Shown: positions 16,994-26,279, numbered from the stretch's first letter. The stretch is DNA of 64,000 bases from Vibrio sp. RE88 (GCF_013113835.1 NZ_VTYQ01000005.1:62001-126000); one strand, 5' to 3'. Notes: a model not told the origin generated them from the letters alone. Numbers and translations are program-made.

Positions 16994-17430
16994 TAAGAGT
17001 ATGGAGTTTTACTGCTTTGGAAATAAGAAGAGCTAATTTGCTTGATGTTTCAACTTTGATAGATGTTTATATTAGAAAAATATGTTGTGATGTTGAGCAT
17101 AAATTCGATTATAAAGGCTGCTTCAACTATTTCTTGATGTTCATAGAGCAAGACTCCAAGCAGCTTTACATCTTCGAAGAGTTGAATGAATGTATTGGTA
17201 TGTTATTGGTTAGGAGTGAAAAACGTCCTACCCATAAGACAATTGATGTGTGGGATGAGTTGTTTTACTTAGATAAAAGCTATATTAATCAAGATACTAT
17301 GAATAATATAATGAGAAATGTTAAGAAATTTTCTGTCTACAAAGAAGACCAGTTTTTATTACCTGTAAACACATACTTTGATGGTAGGATAGGCGATAGG
17401 TTGAGTATCACTGCGAAAGCTAAATTATGA
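16975..17430 (+). CDS. Unknown protein, second of a tandem paralogous pair
   Basis: Not recognised. It has 151 residues. Shared features with the gene before it are YKGCFNYFLMFI (46-57), SKQLYIFEELNECIGMLLVRS (61-81), a TH pair, VWDELFYL (92-99) and QDTMNNIM (106-113). It begins inside the end of the first copy with a poor ribosome site, so it is probably translationally coupled. The marked divergence between copies points to an old duplication or a heteromeric pair rather than a fresh repeat. Confidence 0.6.
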   Translation: MDNNEIIRVWSFTALEIRRANLLDVSTLIDVYIRKICCDVEHKFDYKGCFNYFLMFIEQDSKQLYIFEELNECIGMLLVRSEKRPTHKTIDVWDELFYLDKSYINQDTMNNIMRNVKKFSVYKEDQFLLPVNTYFDGRIGDRLSITAKAKL

Positions 17431-17640
17431 TGTTAGATCTAGATAAAATGTAACAACATTTCATCTTGAATATAAAAATAGTTCTTAAAATACAACTAAT
17501 TAAAATTAATTGTAACCGAGTGGTTCTGATTATTACGTTTATTGTTAGTGGTTGTTAATCGATATACACATAATTCCGTATTTGATGTAACCTACTCCTA
17601 ATTTTTTATTATTTATCTAATCATTATCTTGTAGGTTGTC

Positions 17641-19017
17641 TTGACGTTCTATAGTGTGTTCGTAACGTACCTTTTATTGGGTGTGTCACTTTTTTCTCTA
17701 GGTTCTATTTTAATATTAAGTCAATTTAGATTTAGCCATTATTCTATAAACAGCAAAATATGCAGTGCAGCAGTATTTTCATTTTCATACGCCTGTGTTG
17801 TATGGACAGAAATGTACGATATTTTGTTTGGTGAAAGAATTAATGACGAAAGAAAAATTGAGATTTTTGCTCTGTGGCATTGGTCGTTGATAGCAATATC
17901 ATTATTATCGCTTTTCTATTTTTGCTTTAATCTGACGGTGACACCTAGTAAGACGATATCCAATCTAATTAAATCGTTTCAAACGATGTGTTTTGTGATC
18001 GTTTCTTATTCATCAATGATGACATTTTTTAGCAATCAAGACTTTAGATTTGGTGAATCGTTTAGTGAGGCCATTGTGAGTACGTTGATGCTATGGGCGC
18101 TATTCATTGGGCTGTCAATCATTTATTACTCAAAGTCTAAGTCGGGAATATTAAAGGCGCGATTCACTCGATTGGGTATCTCGGTTGGTAGTTTACCAAT
18201 GATATTCTATTTCCTTGATTCAATATTCACGTTCAACTTTCCTATTTGGCAGCTTTTGTACTTTTTAATAGTGAGCCTTCTATGTATTTCGGCTTTTCAA
18301 GCATATGCCAGAATGAAACAACAAGTATATGACAATCAAGTTCGAATTTCTTATGAGACAGACAAGTACAAAACGATAGGACGTTTAGCTATGGGCGTTG
18401 CTCATGAGATAAACAATCCTCTTACCGCCACTGCACTGTCTATTGAAGCATTGCATCATGAGGAGTGCCCTAAAGAGAGAACGCTTCTGTTGGAGCGGGC
18501 AGAGTTAGGTGTTGATAGAGCGAGTAAAATCTGTCAGTCACTTCTCAATTATTCCAATAATAGGACAGAAAAAAAACTTGAATGCAAAGTATATCTCTTA
18601 GTAGAAAATGCGCTGAATATATTGGCAAATAAAGTAAAAAATAATGCGCTTAAAATTAATATACCTTCTGAACTTACGTTTTTTGTAATGCCTACCAAAA
18701 TGGAAGAAGTTCTTATCAATATTGTTAACAATGCCATTGATGCATCAGGACCGAGGAGTGAAATTATAATCGATGCCGTTGGTTATCAGGATAAGGTAAA
18801 AGTTAGCGTCACTGATTTTGGTTCCGGATTTATTGAATCTGATCTAAATAAGATATTTGAACCTTTCTATAGTACCAAACCTATAGGTAAGGGTACTGGT
18901 TTAGGGCTATCGATATGTAAGAGAATATTAGATGAACATAATGGAGAAATAATCATCAACTCTGACCCCAATTTTGGCACAAAAGTAACTATCGTCATCC
19001 CAAGTTTCGAGAAGTAA
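17641..19017 (+). CDS. Sensor histidine kinase with seven-helix membrane domain
   Basis: Two-component sensor. It has 458 residues from a TTG start, and a GTG at 17656 is an alternative. Seven hydrophobic helices (about 5-26, 40-62, 78-98, 112-130, 143-164, 177-195 and 200-222) form the sensory part with hardly any periplasmic domain. The kinase core follows: H-box MGVAHEINNPLT with H255, N-box NIVNNAIDA, G1 DFGSGF and G2 GKGTGLGLSI. The response regulator begins 4 nt after the stop. The ligand is unknown. The membrane layout suggests a small hydrophobic or membrane signal, which is inference. Confidence 0.85.
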   Translation: MTFYSVFVTYLLLGVSLFSLGSILILSQFRFSHYSINSKICSAAVFSFSYACVVWTEMYDILFGERINDERKIEIFALWHWSLIAISLLSLFYFCFNLTVTPSKTISNLIKSFQTMCFVIVSYSSMMTFFSNQDFRFGESFSEAIVSTLMLWALFIGLSIIYYSKSKSGILKARFTRLGISVGSLPMIFYFLDSIFTFNFPIWQLLYFLIVSLLCISAFQAYARMKQQVYDNQVRISYETDKYKTIGRLAMGVAHEINNPLTATALSIEALHHEECPKERTLLLERAELGVDRASKICQSLLNYSNNRTEKKLECKVYLLVENALNILANKVKNNALKINIPSELTFFVMPTKMEEVLINIVNNAIDASGPRSEIIIDAVGYQDKVKVSVTDFGSGFIESDLNKIFEPFYSTKPIGKGTGLGLSICKRILDEHNGEIIINSDPNFGTKVTIVIPSFEK

Positions 19018-19021
19018 TTTA

Positions 19022-19669
19022 ATGAAGAAATCAATATTAATCGTTGAAGATGATCAGCTACTGCTAAGCAGTATAAAAAGGATATTTCCTAGTAGTAAGT
19101 TCGACGTTTATGCAGCTTGTGACTCCGAGCGAGGCATTGATATATCCGAGATATTCGAGATTGATGTTGTGATCATCGATTATTTGCTTCCTGGGCTATC
19201 CGGAATTGAAGCTATATCCCACTTCAGAAAATCAAATCCAAACATTGTAGTGATATTGATAACTGCATACGCAACTGTCGATACTGTGATTAGTGCGATG
19301 CATCATGGTGCGAATGATGTGATTGTAAAACCCTTCACGGCTAACAAGGTGTTACTGACCGTCGAAAAATACTTGGAAAAGAAGAAATTTACCATTTGTC
19401 CTTCATCTGCGGAAAAAAACAAAATATTTTCAGCGTTATCCAATGAAACTAGACGTCAAGTTTTGTATGCATTAACCAAAGCAAGCTCAATGAAGTTTAG
19501 TGAGCTTTTTAACGTCATTTCGATAGATGATCACACCAAGCTGAATTTTCACATTCAATCATTAAAAAAGTCTGGTTTGATAAAACAAGATAACCAAAAA
19601 AGATACACGTTGACGGCGGAAGCAACGTCATTTTTAAACCATACTCTAGTGAAGGACTCATTGTTATAG
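19022..19669 (+). CDS. Response regulator with ArsR-like winged-helix output
   Basis: Partner of the upstream kinase. Residues 1-122 are a complete receiver with acidic pair E9-D10-D11, phospho-acceptor D53 (VVIIDYLLPG), T81 and K103 (VKPF). Residues about 134-205 look like an ArsR/HTH_20 winged helix (FSALSNETRRQVLYALTKAS, then LNFHIQSLKKSGLIKQ), not OmpR, NarL or Fis type. This domain pairing is uncommon in Gammaproteobacteria. No metal-binding cysteine box is visible in the helix. The target is unknown, and the nearby outer-membrane gene is a candidate. Confidence 0.85.
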   Translation: MKKSILIVEDDQLLLSSIKRIFPSSKFDVYAACDSERGIDISEIFEIDVVIIDYLLPGLSGIEAISHFRKSNPNIVVILITAYATVDTVISAMHHGANDVIVKPFTANKVLLTVEKYLEKKKFTICPSSAEKNKIFSALSNETRRQVLYALTKASSMKFSELFNVISIDDHTKLNFHIQSLKKSGLIKQDNQKRYTLTAEATSFLNHTLVKDSLL

Positions 19670-19694
19670 AGATATGTATATGACGCCGTTTGTT

Positions 19695-19716
19695 ATCTCC
19701 CGAACATTCGGGAGAT
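19695..19716. terminator. Hairpin between convergent genes
   Basis: Perfect 10-bp arms ATCTCCCGAA and TTCGGGAGAT with a 2-nt loop lie between the regulator gene and the convergent outer-membrane gene. It may end transcription in both directions, but only a short ATTT follows. Confidence 0.5.
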
Positions 19717-19742
19717 ATTTGGACAGTTTATTTGGGCTGACT

Positions 19743-20336
19743 TTAAAAGTGATATTGGATATTCGTCATCAATAGCACCTCGTCACCTAGCTTAAAGGTT
19801 GCTTTATTACTTCCTGTTCCTTGGGTAACTTCTGTTGTGTGATAAAGGTAATCGACTTCTGTCCCTACACTCCAATCATTAAATCGGTAACTAAGGCCTG
19901 TTTGTGCTCCCAACACCACGCCATCCAGTTCGTCAGTATCGTAGCTCGCATTGAACATTTCGTAGCCCAGTTTGCCACCTAAAGTCCAAGACAGTTTCTC
20001 TGTGATTGGCACAAGGTAGTCGTACCTTGTATAGAGTGTGCCGACTTCAAGATCATCATCTGAGCTGTTTTCTTCACTCGTACCGCGATAGTCATAACCT
20101 AGACTTAGTTGGTGAGCATTATTGAAGATAACACCACCACGCAAACCAAACACCGCTGATGATGACATATCTTCGTCTTGATTGACGCCACTAATTTCCT
20201 GTTCGATTTTACCGCTAATACGGGCACCTGCATCAAGGCCAATGAAATAATCATAGTTCTCTGAAGCATTGGCAGTGAATGCTGTTGTCGCCATCAAGAC
20301 ACCGAAAGTAACCAGTTTTAAGGATTTGTTTTGCAT
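19743..20336 (-). CDS. Small outer-membrane beta-barrel protein
   Basis: Predicted 8-strand outer-membrane porin-like protein. It has 197 residues with a signal peptide (about 1-24, ending TANAS). Alternating amphipathic strands rich in Tyr and Gly follow (LSLGYDYRGT, LYTRYDYLV, LGGKLGYEMF), and the protein ends with aromatic TNIQYHF, the barrel-assembly signal. The exact function is not recognised. It resembles generic OmpA-like or porin-family small barrels. Confidence 0.75.
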   Translation of the reverse strand: MQNKSLKLVTFGVLMATTAFTANASENYDYFIGLDAGARISGKIEQEISGVNQDEDMSSSAVFGLRGGVIFNNAHQLSLGYDYRGTSEENSSDDDLEVGTLYTRYDYLVPITEKLSWTLGGKLGYEMFNASYDTDELDGVVLGAQTGLSYRFNDWSVGTEVDYLYHTTEVTQGTGSNKATFKLGDEVLLMTNIQYHF

Positions 20337-20707
20337 AGTGTGTTTCCTACATTTAACGCTAGCGACTCGCTAACTCTTTTGTTGTTGTCGCTTTCACATC
20401 ACGGTGAAAGTGGCGCTAAGGTAGAGGTAGAAACGTCAAAAGCGAAAGGAAATGCACGGATTGGTTCGGAATAAAGCTAAATTGCTTTTTCTTTACAATT
20501 ATTGATAATTTACTTAATGGTGTATCCCATTGTTTATTGGGCTTTTAGGCGATAGAAGAATGTAACGATGAAGGGGCGGTTAGCTCGCGCTAGGTAGTTA
20601 TTTGGCATTTATGATTTAAGGCTAGGTAGGTGGAAAAGCTTGGTAAATCGATTTGATTGCTTAGAAGAGGAAGTACAGTTGTGTGAGGCTTTAAGGCTTT
20701 TGAAACG
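20337..20707. other. Gene-free stretch upstream of outer-membrane gene
   Basis: It contains the promoter side of the minus-strand barrel gene and a 7-bp inverted repeat CTTTCAC/GTGAAAG (20391-20397 and 20404-20410). I see no coding potential and no other clear site. Confidence 0.4.
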
Positions 20708-20735
20708 AAAAAAGACGTCCTAGGACGTCTTTTTT
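20708..20735 (-). terminator. Terminator of tRNA-Asn, perfect 28-bp palindrome
   Basis: A6-GACGTCCTAGGACGTC-T6 is fully palindromic and centred at 20721/20722. It lies 7 nt past the tRNA 3' end and is symmetric, so it would act in both directions. Confidence 0.8.
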
Positions 20736-20742
20736 CTGAATT

Positions 20743-20818
20743 TGGCTCCCCCTGCGGGACTCGAACCTGCGACATACGGATTAACAGTCCGCCGTTCTAC
20801 CAACTGAACTAAGGGGGA
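20743..20818 (-). tRNA. tRNA-Asn (anticodon GTT)
   Basis: A 76-nt cloverleaf read on the minus strand. The acceptor TCCCCCT pairs with AGGGGGA, followed by discriminator G and an encoded CCA. The anticodon arm CGGACTGTTAATCCG gives GTT, and the T arm contains GGTTCGAGTCC. It closely matches enterobacterial tRNA-Asn. Confidence 0.97.
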
Positions 20819-21309
20819 ATTGCGTTTAAGCGCTGCGAATATTATCGGCGAGATGAAACGCTGTCAACCTCAAAATCGCCTCAATGGTCTAAATTTTTTT
20901 GCTAAAAAGTGCTTTACTTTTTTGTAGCCCTTGGCGTGTCTAGGCTAGGTTTACTTATCCACCAAAATTGTGGATAACTGTGTTGATGAATCTTGAGCAA
21001 TGAATAAACTGAGCAATAATAGGTGTTTAGCTCTAAAAATAATCAAAAAAGATCATAGGCTAACTTGTTGTATATTAAAGCGTCAGGTGGAATCTAGTTC
21101 AGTTTTTGTGATTTAGGAAATTTTTTGATCAATGTGGACAAGTTGGAATATTGGCCAGAAATGTGAATAAGCTGTGAGCGAATTTTTGAAGGATATGAGA
21201 GTGGTTCCCGAGTAGGGCGAGAGATAATAGCAGGATTGAATATTGGGATCTAGCGTTAACAAGGCAAAATTTCTAAAACAGAGAGTTATTTTCTCTCTGG
21301 CTATTGTTT
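20819..21309. other. Long leader region between tRNA-Asn and uvrB
   Basis: About 490 nt with no coding potential seen. It holds the tRNA promoter, the uvrB upstream region, and an inverted pair of DnaA-box-like sequences described separately. Confidence 0.4.
20955..20977. promoter_or_regulatory. Inverted DnaA-box-like pair
   Basis: TTATCCAC (20955-20962) and GTGGATAA (20970-20977) form a perfect 8-bp inverted repeat with a 7-nt spacer. The right-hand box TGTGGATAA is an exact complement of the consensus TTATCCACA, and the left one differs in the last base. Binding is not shown by the sequence alone. Confidence 0.45.
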
Positions 21310-21325
21310 CTGTATATTTATACAG
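21310..21325. promoter_or_regulatory. LexA (SOS) box upstream of uvrB
   Basis: CTGTATATTTATACAG matches the LexA consensus CTG-N10-CAG with an AT-rich palindromic core. It lies 45 nt before the uvrB start. SOS control of uvrB is well established in gammaproteobacteria. Confidence 0.9.
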
Positions 21326-21369
21326 TCAAAATAGACCGGATTTATTCTCCATGTACGGGTGAGGTGCAA

Positions 21370-23400
21370 ATGAGCAAAGTTTTTGATTTGGTGTCGGATT
21401 ACCAACCATCAGGTGACCAACCAACAGCGATTAGCCAGCTATTGGATGGATTAGACTCGGGACTCGCGCATCAAACCCTACTGGGGGTTACTGGCTCAGG
21501 TAAAACCTTCACCCTTGCCAATGTAATTGCACAAGCCCAGCGCCCTGCGATTTTGCTCGCACCGAATAAAACTCTAGCTGCGCAGCTTTATGGTGAGATG
21601 AAATCGTTTTTCCCTAATAATGCTGTTGAGTACTTCGTCTCGTACTACGACTATTACCAGCCTGAAGCCTACGTACCGACGACCGACACTTTTATAGAAA
21701 AAGATGCCTCTGTAAACGCCCACATTGAACAAATGCGTCTGTCCGCGACCAAAGCATTACTTGAACGCAAAGATGCCATTATTGTGGCTTCTGTTTCCGC
21801 GATTTACGGTCTTGGTGACCCTCAGTCTTACTTACAAATGATGCTGCACGTGCGTCGCGGTGATGTGATGGACCAGCGAGATATCTTACGCCGCCTAGCT
21901 GAATTGCAATATAGCCGCAACGATGTCGCGTTTGAGCGAGGCCAGTTCCGTGTCCGTGGTGAAGTGATCGATGTTTTCCCAGCGGAATCGGATCAAGACG
22001 CGGTACGTATTGAAATGTTTGATGATGAAATCGACTGTATCAGTATCTTCGATCCACTGACGGGTGTGGTCAAGCAACGCGATTTACCTCGTTTTACCAT
22101 CTATCCGAAAACGCACTATGTTACGCCAAGAGATAAGATCTTGGATGCGATTGAAAATATTAAGGTTGAGCTGGAAAGTCGCAAAAAGCATTTGTTGGAT
22201 AACAACAAGTTGCTTGAAGAGCAACGCATTTCTCAGCGGACTCAATTTGATATTGAAATGATTACAGAGCTTGGCTTCTGCTCTGGTATCGAAAACTACT
22301 CTCGTTACCTCAGTGGCCGTAGTGAAGGTGAGCCACCACCGACCCTATTTGATTACTTGCCCCACGATGGTTTGTTGGTGATCGACGAATCTCACGTGAC
22401 TGTGCCGCAAATTGGCGCCATGTTCAAAGGTGACCGTTCCCGTAAAGAAACGCTGGTGGAATTTGGCTTCCGTTTGCCTTCTGCTTTGGATAACCGACCG
22501 CTTAAATTCGAAGAGTTTGAATCTCTCGCACCACAAACCATTTTTGTCTCCGCAACACCGGGTAACTACGAACTGGAGAAATCAGATGGCGAAGTGGCCG
22601 ATCAGGTCGTTCGTCCAACAGGTCTGCTTGATCCTGAATTGGAAGTTCGTCCCGTGGCGACTCAGGTGGATGATCTGCTGTCTGAAATCCGTATTCGCTC
22701 TGCTAAAGATGAACGTGTGTTGGTCACCACGCTAACAAAACGTATGGCAGAAGATTTAACAGAGTACCTGACGGAGCATGATGTACGTGTTCGTTATCTC
22801 CACTCTGATATCGACACGGTTGAACGTGTCGAAATTATTCGTGATTTGAGATTGGGTGAGTTTGACGTTCTGGTCGGTATCAACTTGCTACGAGAAGGTT
22901 TGGATATGCCGGAAGTGTCGTTGGTCGCTATTTTGGACGCTGACAAAGAAGGCTTCCTACGTTCGGAACGTTCACTGATCCAGACTATTGGTCGTGCGGC
23001 GCGTAATATTAGTGGTAAAGCCATTCTCTATGCTGACAGTGTAACGAAATCTATGCACAAGGCGATGGGAGAAACCAACCGTCGTAGAGAGAAACAACAA
23101 GCCTATAATGATAAGATGGGCATTGAGCCGCAGGCACTGAAACGTAATATTAAAGATATTATGGAACTTGGCGATATTGCTAAGAGCAAAAAACAACGAA
23201 CTAATAAGCAGGTTCCGTTGTCCAAGGTCGCAGAGCCGTCCCAGTCTTACAATGCGATGACACCGCAACAGCTTGAAAAAGAGATTAGCAAGTTGGAAGC
23301 ACAGATGTATCAGCATGCTCAGGATCTGGAATTTGAAGCGGCGGCTGAGAAACGAGATCAAATTGAAAAATTGCGTCAGCAGTTCATTGTGAATAGCTGA
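21370..23400 (+). CDS. uvrB: Excinuclease ABC subunit B
   Basis: DNA-damage recognition helicase-like subunit of UvrABC nucleotide excision repair. It has 676 residues from the ATG at 21370 ([20 protein letters not shown]), with GAGGTG as ribosome site. The longer frame from 21304 would run over the LexA box and is rejected. It shows Walker [11 protein letters not shown], the beta-hairpin region [12 protein letters not shown], helicase motifs DESHVT and QTIGRAARN, and a C-terminal UVR domain ([21 protein letters not shown]). Confidence 0.98.
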   Translation: MSKVFDLVSDYQPSGDQPTAISQLLDGLDSGLAHQTLLGVTGSGKTFTLANVIAQAQRPAILLAPNKTLAAQLYGEMKSFFPNNAVEYFVSYYDYYQPEAYVPTTDTFIEKDASVNAHIEQMRLSATKALLERKDAIIVASVSAIYGLGDPQSYLQMMLHVRRGDVMDQRDILRRLAELQYSRNDVAFERGQFRVRGEVIDVFPAESDQDAVRIEMFDDEIDCISIFDPLTGVVKQRDLPRFTIYPKTHYVTPRDKILDAIENIKVELESRKKHLLDNNKLLEEQRISQRTQFDIEMITELGFCSGIENYSRYLSGRSEGEPPPTLFDYLPHDGLLVIDESHVTVPQIGAMFKGDRSRKETLVEFGFRLPSALDNRPLKFEEFESLAPQTIFVSATPGNYELEKSDGEVADQVVRPTGLLDPELEVRPVATQVDDLLSEIRIRSAKDERVLVTTLTKRMAEDLTEYLTEHDVRVRYLHSDIDTVERVEIIRDLRLGEFDVLVGINLLREGLDMPEVSLVAILDADKEGFLRSERSLIQTIGRAARNISGKAILYADSVTKSMHKAMGETNRRREKQQAYNDKMGIEPQALKRNIKDIMELGDIAKSKKQRTNKQVPLSKVAEPSQSYNAMTPQQLEKEISKLEAQMYQHAQDLEFEAAAEKRDQIEKLRQQFIVNS

Positions 23401-23429
23401 TTTTTTGTTATGACCTCTGACTGACAGAT

Positions 23430-23525
23430 AAAAAAATAGCCAGTAGAAATAAATTCTATTGGCTGTAATTTGTGAATACTAAGTTCACTAACAACGTCAG
23501 TTGGCTAGGTGACCCGTAAGGGTCA
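23430..23525 (-). ncRNA. qrr1: Quorum-regulatory small RNA Qrr1
   Basis: An sRNA of about 96 nt, divergent from luxO. It opens with the 5' hairpin TGACCCTTACGGGTCA, followed by the invariant pairing region CTAGCCAACTGACGTTGTTAG, which targets luxR/hapR-type mRNAs with Hfq. It ends with the intrinsic terminator stem AGCCAATAGAA/TTCTACTGGCT and a run of seven T residues. The 5' end is set from the -12 element, the 3' end from the T-run, so both are accurate to a few nucleotides. This is the qrr1 location known for Vibrio, between uvrB and luxO. Confidence 0.95.
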
Positions 23526-23535
23526 ATCTTATAAC

Positions 23536-23551
23536 AGCATTTAACGTGCCA
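23536..23551 (-). promoter_or_regulatory. Sigma-54 promoter of qrr1
   Basis: On the minus strand, TGGCACGTTAAATGCT matches consensus TGGCACG-N4-TTGCW with one mismatch. It places the start at about 23525, exactly at the qrr1 5' hairpin. LuxO-P with sigma-54 is the known activator. Confidence 0.92.
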
Positions 23552-23600
23552 ATTTTTTTACGCCAATTTTAGGGCGTTTCTCGTTTTTTGAGCATTAAAT

Positions 23601-23613
23601 TTGCAAAATGCAA
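23601..23613. promoter_or_regulatory. LuxO binding site upstream of qrr1
   Basis: TTGCAAAATGCAA is an exact palindromic match to the reported LuxO pattern TTGCA-W3-TGCAA. It lies about 75 nt upstream of the qrr1 start and 51 nt before luxO. A degenerate second copy, GCGCAATGCAA, follows at about 23616-23626. The site could serve activation of qrr1 and luxO autorepression. Confidence 0.75.
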
Positions 23614-23663
23614 AGCGCAATGCAATCATTTATACAAATTGCGAAGAAAAATTCGGCTAGGTT

Positions 23664-25058
23664 ATGCAACATAATACGCAAACACAAAAGTCTAAATATC
23701 TTTTGATGGTTGAAGATACTGCGTCGGTCGCGGCGTTGTACCGTTCTTATCTCACCCCTTTGGGTATCGATATCAACATCGTTGGTACCGGGCGTGATGC
23801 CATTGAAAGCCTCAACTTTCGCACTCCTGATTTAATCCTATTGGACCTTCGTCTTCCCGACATGACAGGTATGGATGTTTTGCATGCAGTGAAACAGAAA
23901 ATGCCTGATGTTCCAGTGATCTTCATGACGGCGCACGGCTCGATTGATACCGCTGTAGAAGCGATGCGCCATGGTGCTCAGGATTTCCTTATCAAACCGT
24001 GTGAAGCAGACCGACTTCGTGTCACGGTTAACAACGCTATTCGCAAAGCGACCAAGTTGAAAAATGAAGCCGATAATCCGGGCAACCAGAATTATCAAGG
24101 CTTTATCGGTAGTAGCCACACTATGCAGGCGGTGTATCGTACCATCGACTCCGCCGCATCCAGTAAAGCCAGTATTTTCATCACTGGTGAAAGTGGTACG
24201 GGTAAAGAGGTGTGTGCAGAGGCCATTCATGCGGCAAGCAAACGTGGTGACAAGCCCTTCATCGCGATCAACTGTGCGGCTATTCCTAAAGATCTGATTG
24301 AAAGTGAATTGTTTGGTCACGTGAAAGGTGCGTTTACCGGCGCAGCCACTGATCGACAAGGCGCAGCTGAGTTAGCTGATGGAGGCACACTGTTCCTTGA
24401 CGAGCTGTGTGAGATGGATCTGGATCTGCAAACTAAGCTGCTACGCTTTATTCAGACGGGTACTTTCCAGAAAGTTGGCTCTTCGAAAATGAAGAGTGTC
24501 GATGTGCGTTTCGTCTGTGCAACCAACCGAGACCCTTGGAAAGAGGTGCAAGAAGGTCGCTTCCGTGAAGACTTATATTATCGCTTATACGTGATTCCGT
24601 TACACCTACCTCCTTTAAGGGAGCGTGGGGATGATGTCATAGAAATTGCTTATTCTCTGCTAGGCTTTATGTCTAAAGAGGAAGGAAAAGACTTTGTCCG
24701 ACTGGCACCAGAAGTCGTGAGCCGGTTCGCTCAATACGAATGGCCGGGTAATGTTCGTCAGTTGCAAAACGTACTGAGGAACGTCGTGGTACTCAACAAT
24801 GGTGAAAACATCTCCATGGATATGTTGCCGCCTCCACTGAATCAGCCGGTTGAAAATCAGATCAGAGTCGACCTGCAGGACAAAGACAGTTTTTCTGTAC
24901 ATGACATTTTCCCTCTGTGGTTAACAGAGAAGAAAGCCATTGAGCAAGCGATTCAGGCCTGTGAAGGGAATATCCCTAAAGCTGCGGGTTATCTAGATGT
25001 CAGCCCATCGACGCTTTATCGCAAGCTGCAAAACTGGAATACGAAGGAAACACAGTAA
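23664..25058 (+). CDS. luxO: Quorum-sensing response regulator LuxO
   Basis: Sigma-54 activator that, when phosphorylated at low cell density, drives transcription of qrr sRNAs. It has 464 residues: a receiver with acceptor D61 ([10 protein letters not shown]), a AAA+ domain with GESGTGKE Walker A, the GAFTGA loop and the characteristic LDELCEMD Walker B, then a Fis-type helix-turn-helix near the C-terminus ([21 protein letters not shown]). It is divergent from qrr1 and 6 nt upstream of luxU. Confidence 0.98.
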   Translation: MQHNTQTQKSKYLLMVEDTASVAALYRSYLTPLGIDINIVGTGRDAIESLNFRTPDLILLDLRLPDMTGMDVLHAVKQKMPDVPVIFMTAHGSIDTAVEAMRHGAQDFLIKPCEADRLRVTVNNAIRKATKLKNEADNPGNQNYQGFIGSSHTMQAVYRTIDSAASSKASIFITGESGTGKEVCAEAIHAASKRGDKPFIAINCAAIPKDLIESELFGHVKGAFTGAATDRQGAAELADGGTLFLDELCEMDLDLQTKLLRFIQTGTFQKVGSSKMKSVDVRFVCATNRDPWKEVQEGRFREDLYYRLYVIPLHLPPLRERGDDVIEIAYSLLGFMSKEEGKDFVRLAPEVVSRFAQYEWPGNVRQLQNVLRNVVVLNNGENISMDMLPPPLNQPVENQIRVDLQDKDSFSVHDIFPLWLTEKKAIEQAIQACEGNIPKAAGYLDVSPSTLYRKLQNWNTKETQ

Positions 25059-25064
25059 TCGATC

Positions 25065-25406
25065 ATGGAAGTGTTAAATCAAACCAAAATAGACCGACTG
25101 GCAAGTGAAATTGGTGCGGACAATGTGCCGATTTTACTTGATATCTTTCTTGGGGAGCTGGCGCAGTACATCGAAAAGCTCAGTACCGATGAAGGGTTAG
25201 ATAAAGATATTTACCTCAAAGAGATCAGCCATGCCTTGAAAAGCAGTGCGGCAAGTTTTGGGGCTGAATCTCTGTGTGCGTACGCGGTTGAAGTGGATGC
25301 GAAAGCCAAATCAGGTCAGACGCTCGATATCTCAGCGACGCAGCAACAAATGGTTGCGCTGCTGAGCGAAACCCAACAGCGCTATAAAGCGTTACTCGCA
25401 CAATAG
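25065..25406 (+). CDS. luxU: Quorum-sensing phosphotransfer protein LuxU
   Basis: Single-domain HPt protein that passes phosphate from the hybrid sensor kinases to LuxO. The 113-residue product has the phospho-histidine H56 within LKEISHALKSSAASFGA. It is in an operon with luxO, and its 3' end overlaps the convergent yvcK gene by 15 nt. Confidence 0.97.
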   Translation: MEVLNQTKIDRLASEIGADNVPILLDIFLGELAQYIEKLSTDEGLDKDIYLKEISHALKSSAASFGAESLCAYAVEVDAKAKSGQTLDISATQQQMVALLSETQQRYKALLAQ

Positions 25407-26279
25407 TGACTCAACGGCAGACTGCAATTTGCTTCTGTCGTGTCGCCAGTCTCGATTCGGTGAAGCGAGAGGCGTTGTTATGCAATTCCAATCGCTTAAC
25501 TCAGGGTGAGGTTCCTCGCCCAATACCACATCAATCTTTCGACCACGGCAGGCGCGTTCGCACCATTCCAATTTCTCTTTCAGAGTCATCTTACCCGCAG
25601 GACCGTATTCTGGAGAGAGGTTCTCGACGAAGACAAGCTGGGCCTTTTGGTTGTTTTCGATTGCTCGGCCAATTTCAGGTAACAGCAATGGCGGCATAAT
25701 GCTGGTTAGAAAGCTGCCTGGACCAAGAATGATCGCATCCGCTTGCTCTATTGCAAGCACACCTTCACTGGTCGCCGGAACTTCAGGTTCTAAATCGAGA
25801 CGGACCAGTTTTTCAGGCATTTCATCGACACTGGTTTCCCCTGTTACCCACTGACCGTTAGGGGCAAGTGCTTTAAGGTCAGCAGGGTGCTCCGTCATTG
25901 GGATGATATTCACATCGACTTTAAGCATGTTGCGGATAAGGTTGATGGCATCCAAAGGTCGAACTGACAGGTTATCGAGGCCGGTCAGCATTAGGTTACC
26001 CAAGTTGTGACCATCCAATTCGCCAGATCCTTTGAAGCGATATTCAAACATCATCGAACTGATGGAGGGTTCCGTAATCAACTGGTTAATGCAGTTGCGG
26101 GTGTCACCCCAGGCAATACCACCCTGACAGTTGCGTATCCTGCCAGTTGAACCGCCGTTATCTGTAGTGGCAACAATGCCTGTCGCATTCTCACCAAAGT
26201 CTTTCAAAGCCGCCAGCATGCGTCCAAGGCCGTGACCACCACCAACGGCGACCACTTTTTTCGTGCAGTACAGAGTCAT
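25392..26279 (-). CDS. yvcK: YvcK/CofD-family gluconeogenesis factor
   Basis: Member of the YvcK (YbhK) branch of the CofD-like fold, which binds UDP-sugars and links carbon metabolism with wall synthesis in other bacteria. It has 295 residues with the N-terminal glycine-rich VAVGGGHGLGRMLAAL and ATTDNGGSTGRIR, plus ILGPGSFLTSIMPPLL. The minus-strand gene converges on luxU with a 15-nt overlap. Its start faces the moaA leader. Confidence 0.92.
   Translation of the reverse strand: MTLYCTKKVVAVGGGHGLGRMLAALKDFGENATGIVATTDNGGSTGRIRNCQGGIAWGDTRNCINQLITEPSISSMMFEYRFKGSGELDGHNLGNLMLTGLDNLSVRPLDAINLIRNMLKVDVNIIPMTEHPADLKALAPNGQWVTGETSVDEMPEKLVRLDLEPEVPATSEGVLAIEQADAIILGPGSFLTSIMPPLLLPEIGRAIENNQKAQLVFVENLSPEYGPAGKMTLKEKLEWCERACRGRKIDVVLGEEPHPELSDWNCITTPLASPNRDWRHDRSKLQSAVESLLCE

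Noticed and set aside
14958..20742. Genomic island integrated at tRNA-Asn
   Set aside because: The block is AT-rich and ends near a tRNA, but no integrase or direct repeat of the tRNA 3' end was seen, so a formal island is not claimed.
20590..20775. Minus-strand ORF over the tRNA-Asn 3' end
   Set aside because: It runs through the tRNA and its terminator; no protein-like features.
21304..21369. Extended uvrB start
   Set aside because: It would translate the LexA box and leader; the conserved UvrB start and ribosome site are at 21370.
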